This document shows positions 22,085 through 30,958 of a stretch of DNA of 64,000 nt, in pieces. How positions within the stretch are numbered: the first letter of the stretch is position 1; each line of letters opens with the position of its first letter. Origin of the DNA: Chloroflexota bacterium (GTDB taxonomy: Bacteria; Chloroflexota; Anaerolineae; Caldilineales; Caldilineaceae); NCBI GenBank assembly GCA_024277175.1, contig JAJRVT010000155.1:1-64000 (forward strand), in the 5' to 3' direction. Both the position numbers and the translations under genes were made by a program. The notes beneath the pieces were generated by a model that saw only the letters and a list, made by a program, of their open reading frames with translations, did no database searches and was not told the DNA's origin.

Positions 22085-22351
22085 TCACCCATGTTGAGCG
22101 TCTTCAGGTGAATCGAAATCAGGATCAGGATCCGCCGGAGCGACCTCCTGAATCACCTGGTCGAACTCGCGAAGTGCAGTCCGACTCAGCCATACGCCGC
22201 CAAGCGGCATAAAAATAACCAGAGCGACCAAAGTGGCGACTGGCAATGTGCCCAACCCTAAATCGACAAAAAACGCAATGCTGACGGGCAAAATCACGCC
22301 CACAACAAGGGCCGTAGCCATGGAGCGAAGATTAATGTGCGTCTTTGGCAT
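22085..22351 (-). CDS. AtpI/AtpZ-like small membrane protein
   Basis: An 88-aa protein with two predicted membrane helices (TALVVGVILPVSIAFFVDLGL and ATLVALVIFMPLGGVWL), then an acidic tail (PADPDPDFDSPED). Position and topology match the AtpI/AtpZ/AtpQ group that precedes atpB in many operons and helps c-ring assembly or cation supply. Sequence similarity alone is weak, so the call leans on position. Confidence 0.65.
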   Translation of the reverse strand: MPKTHINLRSMATALVVGVILPVSIAFFVDLGLGTLPVATLVALVIFMPLGGVWLSRTALREFDQVIQEVAPADPDPDFDSPEDAQHG

Positions 22352-22622
22352 TGCGATGCGCTGTCATCCCAAATCGCGATTCAAGGCGCTTGCGCTCCGC
22401 GCCGTTCCTTCAACGATGGGGTGCGTCCACCATGCAACCGAAGGAGCGACAACGACATGCAGGCGCGAGCTTGCTGCGATTATAGCAGCCGCGTTTCTTA
22501 TCGCGCAAATTTTCACACGTTGTTTTGACAAACAAGTCCATCGAAGCCGCCCAATACCCGCTTTGGATGTCCGTTCCTCCCCGGCTTTGCGCGCTTATCA
22601 CGCCAGAACTTATAATGCCGCC

Positions 22623-23741
22623 ATGCGAGTCGTCATGGTTAGTAAAGCGCTGGTTGTCGGCGCCTATCAACGCAAAGCCGAGGAAATCGCCCAATTAGGC
22701 GTGGACCTGACTGTCCTCATCCCGCCGGCATGGCGCGACGCCCGAGGCGCCCAGGCGGCCGTTCGTCGCCATGTGACCGGCTATGAACTGAAGGTGATCC
22801 CAATCCGGTTCAACGGCAATTTTCACCTCCATTACTACCCGACCCTGGCAGAGGAGCTGGCCAGGATCCGGCCCCATGCGCTGCATATGGACGAAGAACC
22901 CTACAACGCCGCCACCTGGCATGGCCTACGCGCTGCTCAAAAAATAGGTGTAGCGGCTACTTTTTTCACCTGGCAGAACCTGCACCGCCGCTATCCGCCC
23001 CCTTTCTCCTGGATGGAACGCAATGTCTACGCCCACGCCCCCGTAGCCATGGCTGGGAACCAGGATGCAGCGAGGGTGCTGGCTCGCAAAGGGTATCAGG
23101 GTGAAACGGTCGTCATTCCTCAGTTTGGCGTGGACCCGGCCATCTATTCGCCGCCGGTCGATCCGCCCGCGCGTACGGCTTTCCACATCGGCTACGCCGG
23201 CGGCCTGCTCCCGGAAAAAGGCGTAGACCTGTTGCTGAACGCATGCGCTCGACTGCGCGGCGAGTGGCGGCTACGTATTGTCGGCGAGGGCCAAGAGCGG
23301 GCCGCCCTCGTCGCACAAGCCGAAACCCTGGGGATCGCACCTCGGGTGGCCTTTCTGGGACGTAGGGACAGCAGTCAGATGCCGGCGTTCTATCGCGACC
23401 TCGACGCCCTGGCCCTGCCCAGCCGCACCACGCCCAGTTGGAAAGAGCAATTCGGCCGCGTGCTCATCGAAGCCATGGCCTGCAGGGTCCCGGTGGTCGG
23501 CAGCGACAGCGGCGAGATCCCTCACGTGATCGGTGACGCCGGCCTGATCTTCCCCGAGAACGACGCCGCTGAACTGGCGGTCCGGCTCCAGGCGTTGCTG
23601 GATGGCCCGGCCTTGGGCGCGACCCTGGGCGCGGCGGGCCGCCAGCGAGTCCTGGAGCGCTTCACCATGGCCAGCGTGGCCGCGCGCACAGTGGACGTTT
23701 ACGAGAAACTATGCACATTGGCATCGACGCCCAACTCCTGA
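22623..23741 (+). CDS. Glycosyltransferase family 4-type
   Basis: A 372-aa GT-B glycosyltransferase. An N-terminal Rossmann half starts at MRVVMVSKALVVGAYQRK, and the C-terminal half opens with IGYAGGLLPEKGVDLLLNACARL, typical of GT1/GT4. The E-x7-E-like region is FGRVLIEAMACRVPVVGSDSGEIPHVIGDAG. The frame is open upstream to 22233, but the ATG at 22623 begins where GT homology begins. The next glycosyltransferase gene overlaps its end by 31 bp. It is probably part of a surface polysaccharide cluster with the two following genes. Confidence 0.88.
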   Translation: MRVVMVSKALVVGAYQRKAEEIAQLGVDLTVLIPPAWRDARGAQAAVRRHVTGYELKVIPIRFNGNFHLHYYPTLAEELARIRPHALHMDEEPYNAATWHGLRAAQKIGVAATFFTWQNLHRRYPPPFSWMERNVYAHAPVAMAGNQDAARVLARKGYQGETVVIPQFGVDPAIYSPPVDPPARTAFHIGYAGGLLPEKGVDLLLNACARLRGEWRLRIVGEGQERAALVAQAETLGIAPRVAFLGRRDSSQMPAFYRDLDALALPSRTTPSWKEQFGRVLIEAMACRVPVVGSDSGEIPHVIGDAGLIFPENDAAELAVRLQALLDGPALGATLGAAGRQRVLERFTMASVAARTVDVYEKLCTLASTPNS

Positions 23742-24862
23742 GCGGAGAGGAAAGTTATCGCGCCGCGGGCGTGAGCAACTACAGTCGCCGTCTGCTGATC
23801 GAGCTTGGCCGGCTGGCGGAAGAACGCGCGGTCGACCACCGCTTCACCGCCTTCATCAACGCGGCGGAATTCGCCTGCCCCGGCGTGGAGTTGGCCGTGA
23901 GCGGGCTGCCCCTGCACCGCCCGCCGGTCCGCATCCTCTGGGAGCAAACCCTCCTGCGCCGGGAGTTGAAGCGCCGGGAGATTGACCTCCTTCACGGGTT
24001 GGTCAACGTGCTGCCCTTGGGCGGACCGGCCCGTGGCGTGGTCACCGTCCACGACCTGAGCTTCGTACGCATGCCCGAAAAGCTGCCCGCGGCCAAACGG
24101 CTTTACCTGCAACGCTTTAGCCGCGCCAGCGTGGACCGGGCCGCCCAGATCATCGCCGTGAGCCGGCAGACAGCCGACGATCTCATACGCTATTTCGACG
24201 CGCCGGCGGAGAAGATCACGGTCATCCACAACGGGGTTGGCCAGGAGTTCACGCCCGGCGACCCAGCGGCGTGTGCCGAGTTCCGCCGCGCGAAAGGGCT
24301 ACCGGATCGCTTTTTGCTCTACGTAGGCACCCTGGAGCCGCGCAAGAACCTGCCCCTGCTGATCAGGGCCTACGCCCGCTGGGTGGAAACGAGCCGCACC
24401 GCAGACGATGTCACCCTGGTCCTGGTCGGGGCCAAAGGCTGGTTCTATGATGAAATCTTTCAACTTGTGCAGGAATTGGCGCTGGAGGATCGGGTCCGCT
24501 TCCCCGGTTACGCGCCCGACGCGGAACTGCCATCCTGGTATCAGGCTGCGACCGGCTTCGTCTACCCCAGCCTGATGGAGGGGTTTGGCCTGCCCCTGCT
24601 GGAGGCCATGGCGTGCGGCGCGCCGGTCCTCTGTAGCGCCGCCCTCAGCCTGCAAGAAGTGGCCGGCGATGCCGCGCTGACCGTCCCCTTAAGCGACGAA
24701 ACCAAGAGCGAGGCCATCGCCGCGCTGGTGGACGGCCTGGAGCGGCTTATGAATGACGCCGGGCTACGCCAGGCGTTGCGTCAACGGGGGCTGGCGCGCG
24801 CGGCGCGATTTTCCTGGCGTAAGACGGCCCTGGAAACGGCTCGCGTCTATGCGCGTTGCTGA
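23711..24862 (+). CDS. Glycosyltransferase family 4
   Basis: A 383-aa GT-B enzyme. It opens with MHIGIDAQLLSG and contains the VSNYSRRLLIEL acceptor-side motif. In the C-terminal half, LLYVGTLEPRKNLPLLIRAY and the catalytic SLMEGFGLPLLEAMACGAPVL are textbook GT4. Mannosyl- or rhamnosyl-transferase activity is common among relatives, but the sugar cannot be read here. The start lies inside the upstream GT gene (31-bp overlap), so the two are translationally linked. Confidence 0.92.
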   Translation: MHIGIDAQLLSGEESYRAAGVSNYSRRLLIELGRLAEERAVDHRFTAFINAAEFACPGVELAVSGLPLHRPPVRILWEQTLLRRELKRREIDLLHGLVNVLPLGGPARGVVTVHDLSFVRMPEKLPAAKRLYLQRFSRASVDRAAQIIAVSRQTADDLIRYFDAPAEKITVIHNGVGQEFTPGDPAACAEFRRAKGLPDRFLLYVGTLEPRKNLPLLIRAYARWVETSRTADDVTLVLVGAKGWFYDEIFQLVQELALEDRVRFPGYAPDAELPSWYQAATGFVYPSLMEGFGLPLLEAMACGAPVLCSAALSLQEVAGDAALTVPLSDETKSEAIAALVDGLERLMNDAGLRQALRQRGLARAARFSWRKTALETARVYARC

Positions 24863-24955
24863 CGGCTCCCGTCCAGCGCCCGCAGCGCCATCGCGGAATC
24901 GAGCCAGTTGTGATACACTGTGGGCGCGTTCTTGAGGCGAAACAACGAAACTTCT

Positions 24956-26476
24956 ATGGCGACTGTAGAGCAAGTGGAACTATCTCAACCGACCCTCGAC
25001 CGCTCCAAGACTGCATCCCGGCCTCAGGACAGCAGGCTGGCGCGCCTTGTGCGCCCCGTTCCCGCGGGCTGGTGGCGGTATTTGCTCGCGCTCTCGGACA
25101 TGCTGCTTATCGTCATCGCCTTCACCATCGCTTACGCCATCCGCTATGAGTTTCAGTGGTTTCGGACGGTGGAGCCGGACTATGACGTCAGCTTCATCCA
25201 GTACGCGCCTTTTCTGGGCGCGCTGCTGATCATTCTGCCCGTGGCCTATTATCTGTCCGACGTCTACCCCTATCGACGGGGCCGCAGCCTGGTGGAACAA
25301 GTCTACGCCATTGCCACGGCCACCGCGGTCGGCGTCATGGTCGTCATCATCTTCAGCCTCTTCTTCAGCGCCACCCTCTACAGCCGCCTGATCTTCCTCT
25401 ACGCCGCCTTTCTGATCACCCTGCTCCTCGGCCTCGGCCGAATGCTGATCCTCATCGCCCGCGGCCACCTGCGCCGCTATGACATCGGCGTAGATCGCAT
25501 GTTGCTGGTGGGCGTCGGCGATGTGGGGCGGATGGTCATGCGCAACGTGGCGGCCCGGCCAGACTTTGGCTATCGGCTGATTGGCTTCGTGGACGATCAC
25601 CCCGACAAAGGGACCACGGATATCGGCCCCTTCAAGGCCATGGGTCCCGTCGAGAATCTGGAGCGCGTGTTGGATGAACAGGCCATCGACACGGTCGTCA
25701 TCTGCCTGCCCTGGCAATCCCACCGCACCATTCAACGGCTGCTTCGCTTATGCAGCCAGAAGGGGGCGCGCACCCAGATCGTGCCTGACCTCTTCCAGTT
25801 GACCAAGAACCAGATGAAGGTGGAAGACCTGAACGGCATCCCCCTGATCAGCACCCGGGACGTCTCCATCCGCGGCTGGAACCTGGTCATCAAGCGCATT
25901 TCAGATGTGGCGCTGACCGCGTTCTTCTCTCTCATCGCACTGCCCCTGGGCGTGATCATCACCATCGCCATTTGGTTTGACAGCCGCGGTCCTATTTTTT
26001 ACACCCAGACCCGAGTCGGCAAAAACGGAAAACCATTTTGCTGCTACAAATTCCGTTCCATGGTAGTGGATGCAGACGAGTTGCGGGCGGAAATCGATGG
26101 TCTAAACGAGGCCAGCGGACCGCTTTTCAAAATGCGCGATGACCCGCGCCGCACCCGGGTGCGGCGCTTCCTGCGGCGCTACAGCCTGGACGAGCTGCCC
26201 CAACTATTCAACGTGCTGCGTGGCGACATGAGTCTGGTGGGGCCCCGTCCGAACCTGCCGGACGAGGTGGCCCAATACCGGGAGTGGCACAAGCGACGCC
26301 TCTCCGTCAGCCCTGGCATCACCGGCCTGTGGCAAGTGAGCGGTCGCAGCGACCTGACTTTCGATGAGATGGTGTTGCTGGACATTTACTACGTGGAAAA
26401 CTGGAACCTGGCCATGGACTTAAGCATCCTCCTGCGCTCGATCCCCGCAGTGCTACGCGGCCAGGGAGCATATTGA
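24956..26476 (+). CDS. Exopolysaccharide polyprenyl-phosphate glycosyl-1-phosphate transferase
   Basis: A membrane enzyme of about 506 aa that loads the first sugar-phosphate onto undecaprenyl phosphate. Four to five N-terminal helices (about residues 30-160) and a cytoplasmic Rossmann-like CoA-binding-type domain (MLLVGVGDVGRMVMRNVAARPDFGYRLIGFVDD) are visible. The C-terminal bacterial sugar transferase domain includes KRISDVALTAFFSLIALPLG, YKFRSMVVDADELR, SLDELPQLFNVLRGDMSLVGPRP and PGITGLWQVSGRS. I chose ATG 24956; an in-frame GTG at 24920 lies beside a -10-like box (gatacact). The stop is immediately followed by a family B repeat. Confidence 0.94.
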   Translation: MATVEQVELSQPTLDRSKTASRPQDSRLARLVRPVPAGWWRYLLALSDMLLIVIAFTIAYAIRYEFQWFRTVEPDYDVSFIQYAPFLGALLIILPVAYYLSDVYPYRRGRSLVEQVYAIATATAVGVMVVIIFSLFFSATLYSRLIFLYAAFLITLLLGLGRMLILIARGHLRRYDIGVDRMLLVGVGDVGRMVMRNVAARPDFGYRLIGFVDDHPDKGTTDIGPFKAMGPVENLERVLDEQAIDTVVICLPWQSHRTIQRLLRLCSQKGARTQIVPDLFQLTKNQMKVEDLNGIPLISTRDVSIRGWNLVIKRISDVALTAFFSLIALPLGVIITIAIWFDSRGPIFYTQTRVGKNGKPFCCYKFRSMVVDADELRAEIDGLNEASGPLFKMRDDPRRTRVRRFLRRYSLDELPQLFNVLRGDMSLVGPRPNLPDEVAQYREWHKRRLSVSPGITGLWQVSGRSDLTFDEMVLLDIYYVENWNLAMDLSILLRSIPAVLRGQGAY

Positions 26477-26583
26477 TGACAAGATGACAGGGTGAGGGGG
26501 TGAGGGGGTGACAAGGTCATTGTGGCCCCCCGGCCCCCAATCTTGGGGGAGACGTCACCCGGTCACCCCTCACCTTGTCATCC
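26474..26583. repeat. Family B repeat between convergent genes
   Basis: The units gatgacaagatgacagg and gtgagggggtgac are followed by their complements (cccctcaccttgtcatc), with the G/C block ggccccccggcccccaat between them, so the element can fold back. It joins the sugar transferase stop on the plus strand to the glycosidase-like gene stop on the minus strand; the latter's final Gly-Met-Thr-Arg-stop is encoded by the repeat. Confidence 0.82.
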
Positions 26584-27787
26584 CCTCACGTTCGCGCAAA
26601 TAGCCGGCCATAGCGTCCATCAACCCAGTCGGTCGGCCATCGGCATCGAAGAGATTGCCAGCGGGGTAATCGGCAGAATAGGCGCTGAACCAGAGCCAGC
26701 GCTGGACCAGCCGATCGTCGTCCGCGGCCAGGCCCAGCGCTGGATCGCGCAGGGAATCGAAAAGGTCGAAGCTGCCAAGCATGAAGCGCTCCACCCGCTG
26801 GGGTGAAAACCCCAATCCCATCGGCATCAGAATACCATATTCAGTCACCCAGAGGGGCTTGTCCCCCTGGCCATGATCCGCCATCCACCGGCGCATGTCC
26901 CGCACCTGCTGCTCCACCAAGCGCGGATCATCATGATCCTTCACCTCCCATAGGCGGCCGTCGGGCGCGTCCACCGGCAGGCCGGGCGGAACGCCCACCC
27001 CCCAGTTCCCCGCCTCCTCACGCAGGATGAAAGCGTGCATGCCCCAGACGTCCACCGGTGGCTCCTCCCCATATTCCGCCTGATACGCATCCCAAAAAGC
27101 GTCGAGGTAGGCCAGGCGCAGGGGCGTGCTCTGGCTCAGATTGCCCGCGATCACCATGGCCGTGGGGTCAGCCTCCTTGATGGCCTGATAGGCGAAGCGG
27201 TAGGCGCGCGCATATTCGGCCGGCGTGGCCCAATCCTGGGCCAGGACGTCCGGCTCGTTGCCAACCAGCCAGGCGTGGCCAGGATAGGCGCGCGCGACCT
27301 GACCGATCATATCGGCCGTAAAATAGAGACGACCGCCCGGCGTGCGCAACATAGGTGCGTACTCCATGCCCAGCCCGGTTTCCGCCCCCCTCAGGCCAAG
27401 GCGGACATCCTCGATGTGGGTAGGAATCCCCTTCGCGCCGATGATGCCAAAAGTCCAGTTATGGACCCAGCCGGGCCGCTCGTCGGGCCAGTCATAAGCG
27501 AGGAGGTTGATCTGGGGCGCGCCCACGCCCATCCGCCAACGCAGAGTGTGAGGCGGAGGCGTTGGCAAAGGAGTCGGCGCATAGCTACGCGAAACCACCA
27601 ACGCTGCCATGGATGGCGGATCCTGCACATCGGCGATGACGCCGAAATAGATGCCCAGTTGGGGAGAATCGGCAGAGACCAGAGGAGATGGCAGGGGAGA
27701 CAGATCCGATCCGGAGACGAGCGCCCCCAGAGCGGTCAACAGGATTGACAGGAAAAAATGGTAGAGATCGACCATGATCCGGCTCAC
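26570..27787 (-). CDS. Exported TIM-barrel glycosidase-like protein (clan GH-A type)
   Basis: A 405-aa secreted protein with a signal sequence (FFLSILLTALGALVSGS) and a (beta/alpha)8 hydrolase core. Candidate catalytic residues are the acid/base Glu in WLVGNEPD and the nucleophile Glu in WVTEYGILM, as in clan GH-A enzymes such as GH39 and GH5. Substrate is unknown. The start is uncertain: GTG 27787 gives an Arg in the n-region, while ATG 27775 is an alternative. It lies a few bases after the patatin gene, so the two are probably co-transcribed. Its last residues come from a family B repeat. Confidence 0.72.
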   Translation of the reverse strand: MSRIMVDLYHFFLSILLTALGALVSGSDLSPLPSPLVSADSPQLGIYFGVIADVQDPPSMAALVVSRSYAPTPLPTPPPHTLRWRMGVGAPQINLLAYDWPDERPGWVHNWTFGIIGAKGIPTHIEDVRLGLRGAETGLGMEYAPMLRTPGGRLYFTADMIGQVARAYPGHAWLVGNEPDVLAQDWATPAEYARAYRFAYQAIKEADPTAMVIAGNLSQSTPLRLAYLDAFWDAYQAEYGEEPPVDVWGMHAFILREEAGNWGVGVPPGLPVDAPDGRLWEVKDHDDPRLVEQQVRDMRRWMADHGQGDKPLWVTEYGILMPMGLGFSPQRVERFMLGSFDLFDSLRDPALGLAADDDRLVQRWLWFSAYSADYPAGNLFDADGRPTGLMDAMAGYLREREGMTR

Positions 27788-27792
27788 AACGC

Positions 27793-29058
27793 CTACGCGT
27801 TGCCGACGGAATCCTGCAAACGACGCAGCCCGGCCTCCAGATCGAGGAGAGAAGTGGAGAGCGAGGCGGCGTCTTTGTCGCGCTCGATGATCTGTTGCAT
27901 GATGACCGGGTCCATGCCGCTGCTGTGCATCTCCTCCAATTCCACGCTGGCCAACTCCTTGGTCAATTCGATGTTATGGCGTGAGAGTACATTGCGGAAA
28001 TACTCATAGTTTTCCAGCACGCCAACGGTCACCGTCTCGAATCCATGTTCCGCCACCTCCAAACGAGTCCGATAGTGCATGGGGCCTACGGAAAACATGT
28101 GCACATCGTCCCAGCTCGGCTGGATCAAAATGATGTCTACATCCGGGTATTTCATCTGTAGATTTTTGATGTGATAACGAATACCGGCGTAGGCGATGGT
28201 GCGCACCGTCTGATTGAGAATCCCCTGAATACCAGCGTCTCTAACCAGGTGAGGGTTGTCAAAAGTAGACGTGTTCAAAGGCACCAAAGGATTGATACAC
28301 ACCACCAATTTAGCGCCGGCCTCGATAGCCAGATCCACGCTGGCGGATCCGTGCAGCCCGCCGTCCAGATAATCGCGATCAAAAATTCTAACTGGTCGAT
28401 AGAGGACCGGCACCGCGCTGCTGGCGGCCACAGCCTGGCTGATAGGGACAATGCTCTTCCCTCTCAGGCCAAAAACCGCCCGTTCCCCCGTCTCCAATGC
28501 TGTGGCGACGATGTAAAGCTCTTTGCTGAGCCGATCGAAACGATTGGTGTTACCCGGACTGGTGAGGATGTTGCGCAAATAGCGTTCCAACGATCGCCCG
28601 TCATAGATGCCGGCCGGCAACACCTGACTCAACTCCCACAAAATGTCAGAGATGGCCAGACTGGTGGGGTGAATGAGGCTATGGCGCATGATATGGTACA
28701 GCGTGCGCGGAAACTTACCCAGCCGCCGGACGAGGCCAGACAGATTGGTGTGAAAAATATCGTCCACCTTGATGCCGCTGATTTCAGGGTGGCGGGAGTC
28801 TATCACCTGCATGATCTCGGTGGGGGAAAATCCGTTGGCGAGAAAGGCGCTGACCAAGGAGCCGGCGCTGGTCCCCACATAGATGTCAAAATCGTTGATG
28901 GTGTAATCCACCAGCAGATCGTCGATAGCCCGCAGCGCACCGACTTCGTACACAACGCCGGTGATCCCGCCACCGGCCAGAACCAGGGCGGTTTTACTGC
29001 GCGATGGTCGTTTGGTGGGGGAATGATTGGAAGAATAGGGCGCAGTTGCTCGAATCAT
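27793..29058 (-). CDS. Patatin-like phospholipase
   Basis: A 421-aa serine acyl hydrolase of the patatin/RssA group. The oxyanion motif is LVLAGGGITGVVYEVGALRAI, the nucleophile elbow is GTSAG (YVGTSAGSLVSAF), and the catalytic aspartate is in YLDGGLHGSASVDLAIEAGAK. A C-terminal extension follows the domain, at about residues 330-421. It lies between the PHA-regulator-domain gene and the glycosidase-like gene in one minus-strand run. Substrates are lipids or acyl esters; PHA degradation is possible given the neighbour but not shown. Confidence 0.9.
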   Translation of the reverse strand: MIRATAPYSSNHSPTKRPSRSKTALVLAGGGITGVVYEVGALRAIDDLLVDYTINDFDIYVGTSAGSLVSAFLANGFSPTEIMQVIDSRHPEISGIKVDDIFHTNLSGLVRRLGKFPRTLYHIMRHSLIHPTSLAISDILWELSQVLPAGIYDGRSLERYLRNILTSPGNTNRFDRLSKELYIVATALETGERAVFGLRGKSIVPISQAVAASSAVPVLYRPVRIFDRDYLDGGLHGSASVDLAIEAGAKLVVCINPLVPLNTSTFDNPHLVRDAGIQGILNQTVRTIAYAGIRYHIKNLQMKYPDVDIILIQPSWDDVHMFSVGPMHYRTRLEVAEHGFETVTVGVLENYEYFRNVLSRHNIELTKELASVELEEMHSSGMDPVIMQQIIERDKDAASLSTSLLDLEAGLRRLQDSVGNA

Positions 29059-29072
29059 GGAAAATAGGCGGG

Positions 29073-29690
29073 CTATGCTGAGGGTGCTTCATCGTCGGCG
29101 ACGGTCGAATCAGGCGCTTCATCACCTTTACTGGCCAACAGTTCATCCAGGCGCTGATTCAAGACGGCCAACTGAACGCGGAGGTCCTGCAGATCCTGTT
29201 GCGATGGCATTTTGAGCAGGTGCAATACATCGACCAGTTTGTCGCCACCCGACGTTTTCTCTTTGGCTGGCTTTTCTCCCGCCAGTGCAGCCTCCTCCGA
29301 GGGAGCGTCCTCATCCGCCCCGGATTCAGCGTCTTCGCTTTCGTTCTCGCCGTTTTCATCCCCTTCTCCATCCAGCCCCAACAGTGCGCCTGCGCCGGGC
29401 AGGAGTAGGCCGCTGGGCATCGACCGTAACACATGCTCCAGGGTGTCGCCTCCGGTGCGGATGAGGCTGGTCAGCAGTGAGCGGGGCAGAAAGCCATCGT
29501 CGCTCTTCTTCTCCTGTTCGAGAATGATCTGAGTCAGGGTGAGGGTGGTCAAATCATCGCCCGATTCGTAGTCGATCACCTGAACATCTCGTCCACTCCG
29601 GATCATGGCCGTGATGTCCTCCAGGGTGACGTAGCGTTTGGCTTCGGTGTCGTAGAGTTTGCGATTCGGGTAGCGTTTGATGGTTGGCAT
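29073..29690 (-). CDS. Polyhydroxyalkanoate synthesis regulator domain protein (PhaR-like)
   Basis: A 205-aa protein. The N-terminal 60 residues match the PHB/PHA accumulation regulator DNA-binding domain (IKRYPNRKLYDTEAKRYVTLEDI, then IRSGRDVQVIDYESGDDLTTLTLTQIILEQE). A long acidic, low-complexity middle (Glu/Asp/Ser/Ala-rich) and a C-terminal heptad-like segment (LQDLRVQLAVLNQRLDELL) suggest a phasin-like helix. I use ATG 29690, because the longer frame adds an unrelated His/Ser-rich leader. PhaR proteins repress phasin genes and sense PHA granules. No phaC or phasin gene is in the window. Confidence 0.82.
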   Translation of the reverse strand: MPTIKRYPNRKLYDTEAKRYVTLEDITAMIRSGRDVQVIDYESGDDLTTLTLTQIILEQEKKSDDGFLPRSLLTSLIRTGGDTLEHVLRSMPSGLLLPGAGALLGLDGEGDENGENESEDAESGADEDAPSEEAALAGEKPAKEKTSGGDKLVDVLHLLKMPSQQDLQDLRVQLAVLNQRLDELLASKGDEAPDSTVADDEAPSA

Positions 29691-29759
29691 GGTCGTCAGC
29701 AAGCCTAATGCGCCGCTTGAATGGTGATGAGAACTGTACAGGAGGGATGATAACATAGC

Positions 29760-29794
29760 CAACGCGGCGCGTCAATCAGTGGCGCGCCGCGTTG
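29760..29794. other. 12-bp perfect GC-rich inverted repeat
   Basis: caacgcggcgcg (29760-29771) pairs with 29783-29794. It lies between the small membrane protein gene and the PhaR-like gene, both on the minus strand. It could be a terminator stem for the former, but no T-tract follows, so its role is open. Confidence 0.55.
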
Positions 29795-29835
29795 TGGAGG
29801 TGAAAATTATGTTCAGACTGGAGCCGTTACGCCAT

Positions 29836-30087
29836 CTAAAAATCTTCGTAGTAGATAGTCGGGTTATGCCGGGATTTCATCTGCTGGCCAAGGCGGCGAA
29901 CCCGCCAGGCCCACAGGGTCAACGAAACGCAGGCGAAGAGCAGTGCACCGGCCACCAGATAAGCCAGTAGCTGGGGCCAAATCAAGATCGCTAGGCCGAA
30001 CAGGATGAGCAAAATCCCCGGCCCCATCAACAGCCACCAACCGCTGGACGATGAACCGTTATAATATGTAAAACGAGATGCATTCAT
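29836..30087 (-). CDS. Small membrane protein of unknown function
   Basis: An 83-aa protein with two predicted membrane helices (LLMGPGILLILFGLAILIWPQLLAYLV and AGALLFACVSLTLWAW), a Ser/Gly/Trp-rich N-terminus and a basic, then acidic, C-terminus. It resembles many short two-helix proteins but no named family can be assigned. It follows the YugP-type protease gene by 18 nt, so co-transcription is likely. Confidence 0.6.
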   Translation of the reverse strand: MNASRFTYYNGSSSSGWWLLMGPGILLILFGLAILIWPQLLAYLVAGALLFACVSLTLWAWRVRRLGQQMKSRHNPTIYYEDF

Positions 30088-30105
30088 GTGTATGGTTCTC
30101 CCCCC

Positions 30106-30801
30106 TTAACGCCGACGCCCAAGCAACAAATAGGCGTAATAGAGCATGGTGGCGATGGCTTGCAGCGCGGCCGCCACATAGGTCCACGCGGCCGCATCCA
30201 GCACCTTGTTGACGCCGTCCATCTCAGCCGGGGCCAGAATGCCCTGGGAAACGAGCAACTGCTTGGCCCGCCTGCTGGCGTCGAACTCTACAGGCAACGT
30301 GACAATGGTGAACAGCGCAGTCAGTCCGAAGATGGCCAGGCCGGCCCAGGCCAAGGTCTCGCCAAACGCCGATGCCATGAAAAGACCGATGAAGAAAATG
30401 ATCGGTCCCAGCCAACTGCCAAATTGAACTGTGGGCACCATGGCCGTGCGCAGCCGCAGCATGCTGTAGTGGGTCTGATCCTGGAGGGCGTGGCCGGACT
30501 CATGGGCCGCCACCCCCACCGAGGCCAGACTCGCTCCCTGGTAGACTGTGGGACTGAGCCGCAGGGTTTTGCTGCGCGGGTCATAGTGATCCGAAAGGAA
30601 GCCATCGACGCGCTCCACGGCCACATATTGGAGCCCGTTGGCGTCCAGGATGCGCCGCGCGGCCTGTGCGCCGGTCACGCCTGTGGCCGTCCGCACCTTC
30701 GAATATTTGTTGAATGCCGATTTCACCTTGGCCTGGGCCCACATGCCAAGGATCAAGGGCGGCAGGGCGAAGAGAAAATAGATCGGATTGAAATAGAACA
30801 T
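30106..30801 (-). CDS. YugP-type zinc membrane metallopeptidase
   Basis: A 231-aa membrane protein of the neutral zinc metallopeptidase (YugP) family. The zinc motif HESGH is in ASVGVAAHESGHALQDQ, preceded by the family pattern DHYDPRSKTLRLSPTVYQGASLASV. An N-terminal helix (residues 4-22) and several helices after residue 130 are visible, and DASRRAKQLLVSQGIL near residue 185 is also typical. The substrate is unknown. It is likely co-transcribed with the 83-aa membrane protein. Confidence 0.9.
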   Translation of the reverse strand: MFYFNPIYFLFALPPLILGMWAQAKVKSAFNKYSKVRTATGVTGAQAARRILDANGLQYVAVERVDGFLSDHYDPRSKTLRLSPTVYQGASLASVGVAAHESGHALQDQTHYSMLRLRTAMVPTVQFGSWLGPIIFFIGLFMASAFGETLAWAGLAIFGLTALFTIVTLPVEFDASRRAKQLLVSQGILAPAEMDGVNKVLDAAAWTYVAAALQAIATMLYYAYLLLGRRR

Positions 30802-30958
30802 GTGAAAACTCCCCTATCAGCGTACGCGTCCCTCGAAGACGCACCAAATCGGATCATATCCGACCACCAATAGCATACCACATTTTTTGTCGGAAACAGA
30901 TAAGCGCTTGATTAGTCTTCTGTTAGAAACAATCTGGTTGTTGTTGTACAGGAGGGCG

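Noticed and set aside
22233-22622. N-terminal extension of the first glycosyltransferase (frame open from 22233)
   Set aside because: The extra residues overlap the atpI-like gene on the other strand and have no GT-like character; ATG 22623 starts the fold.
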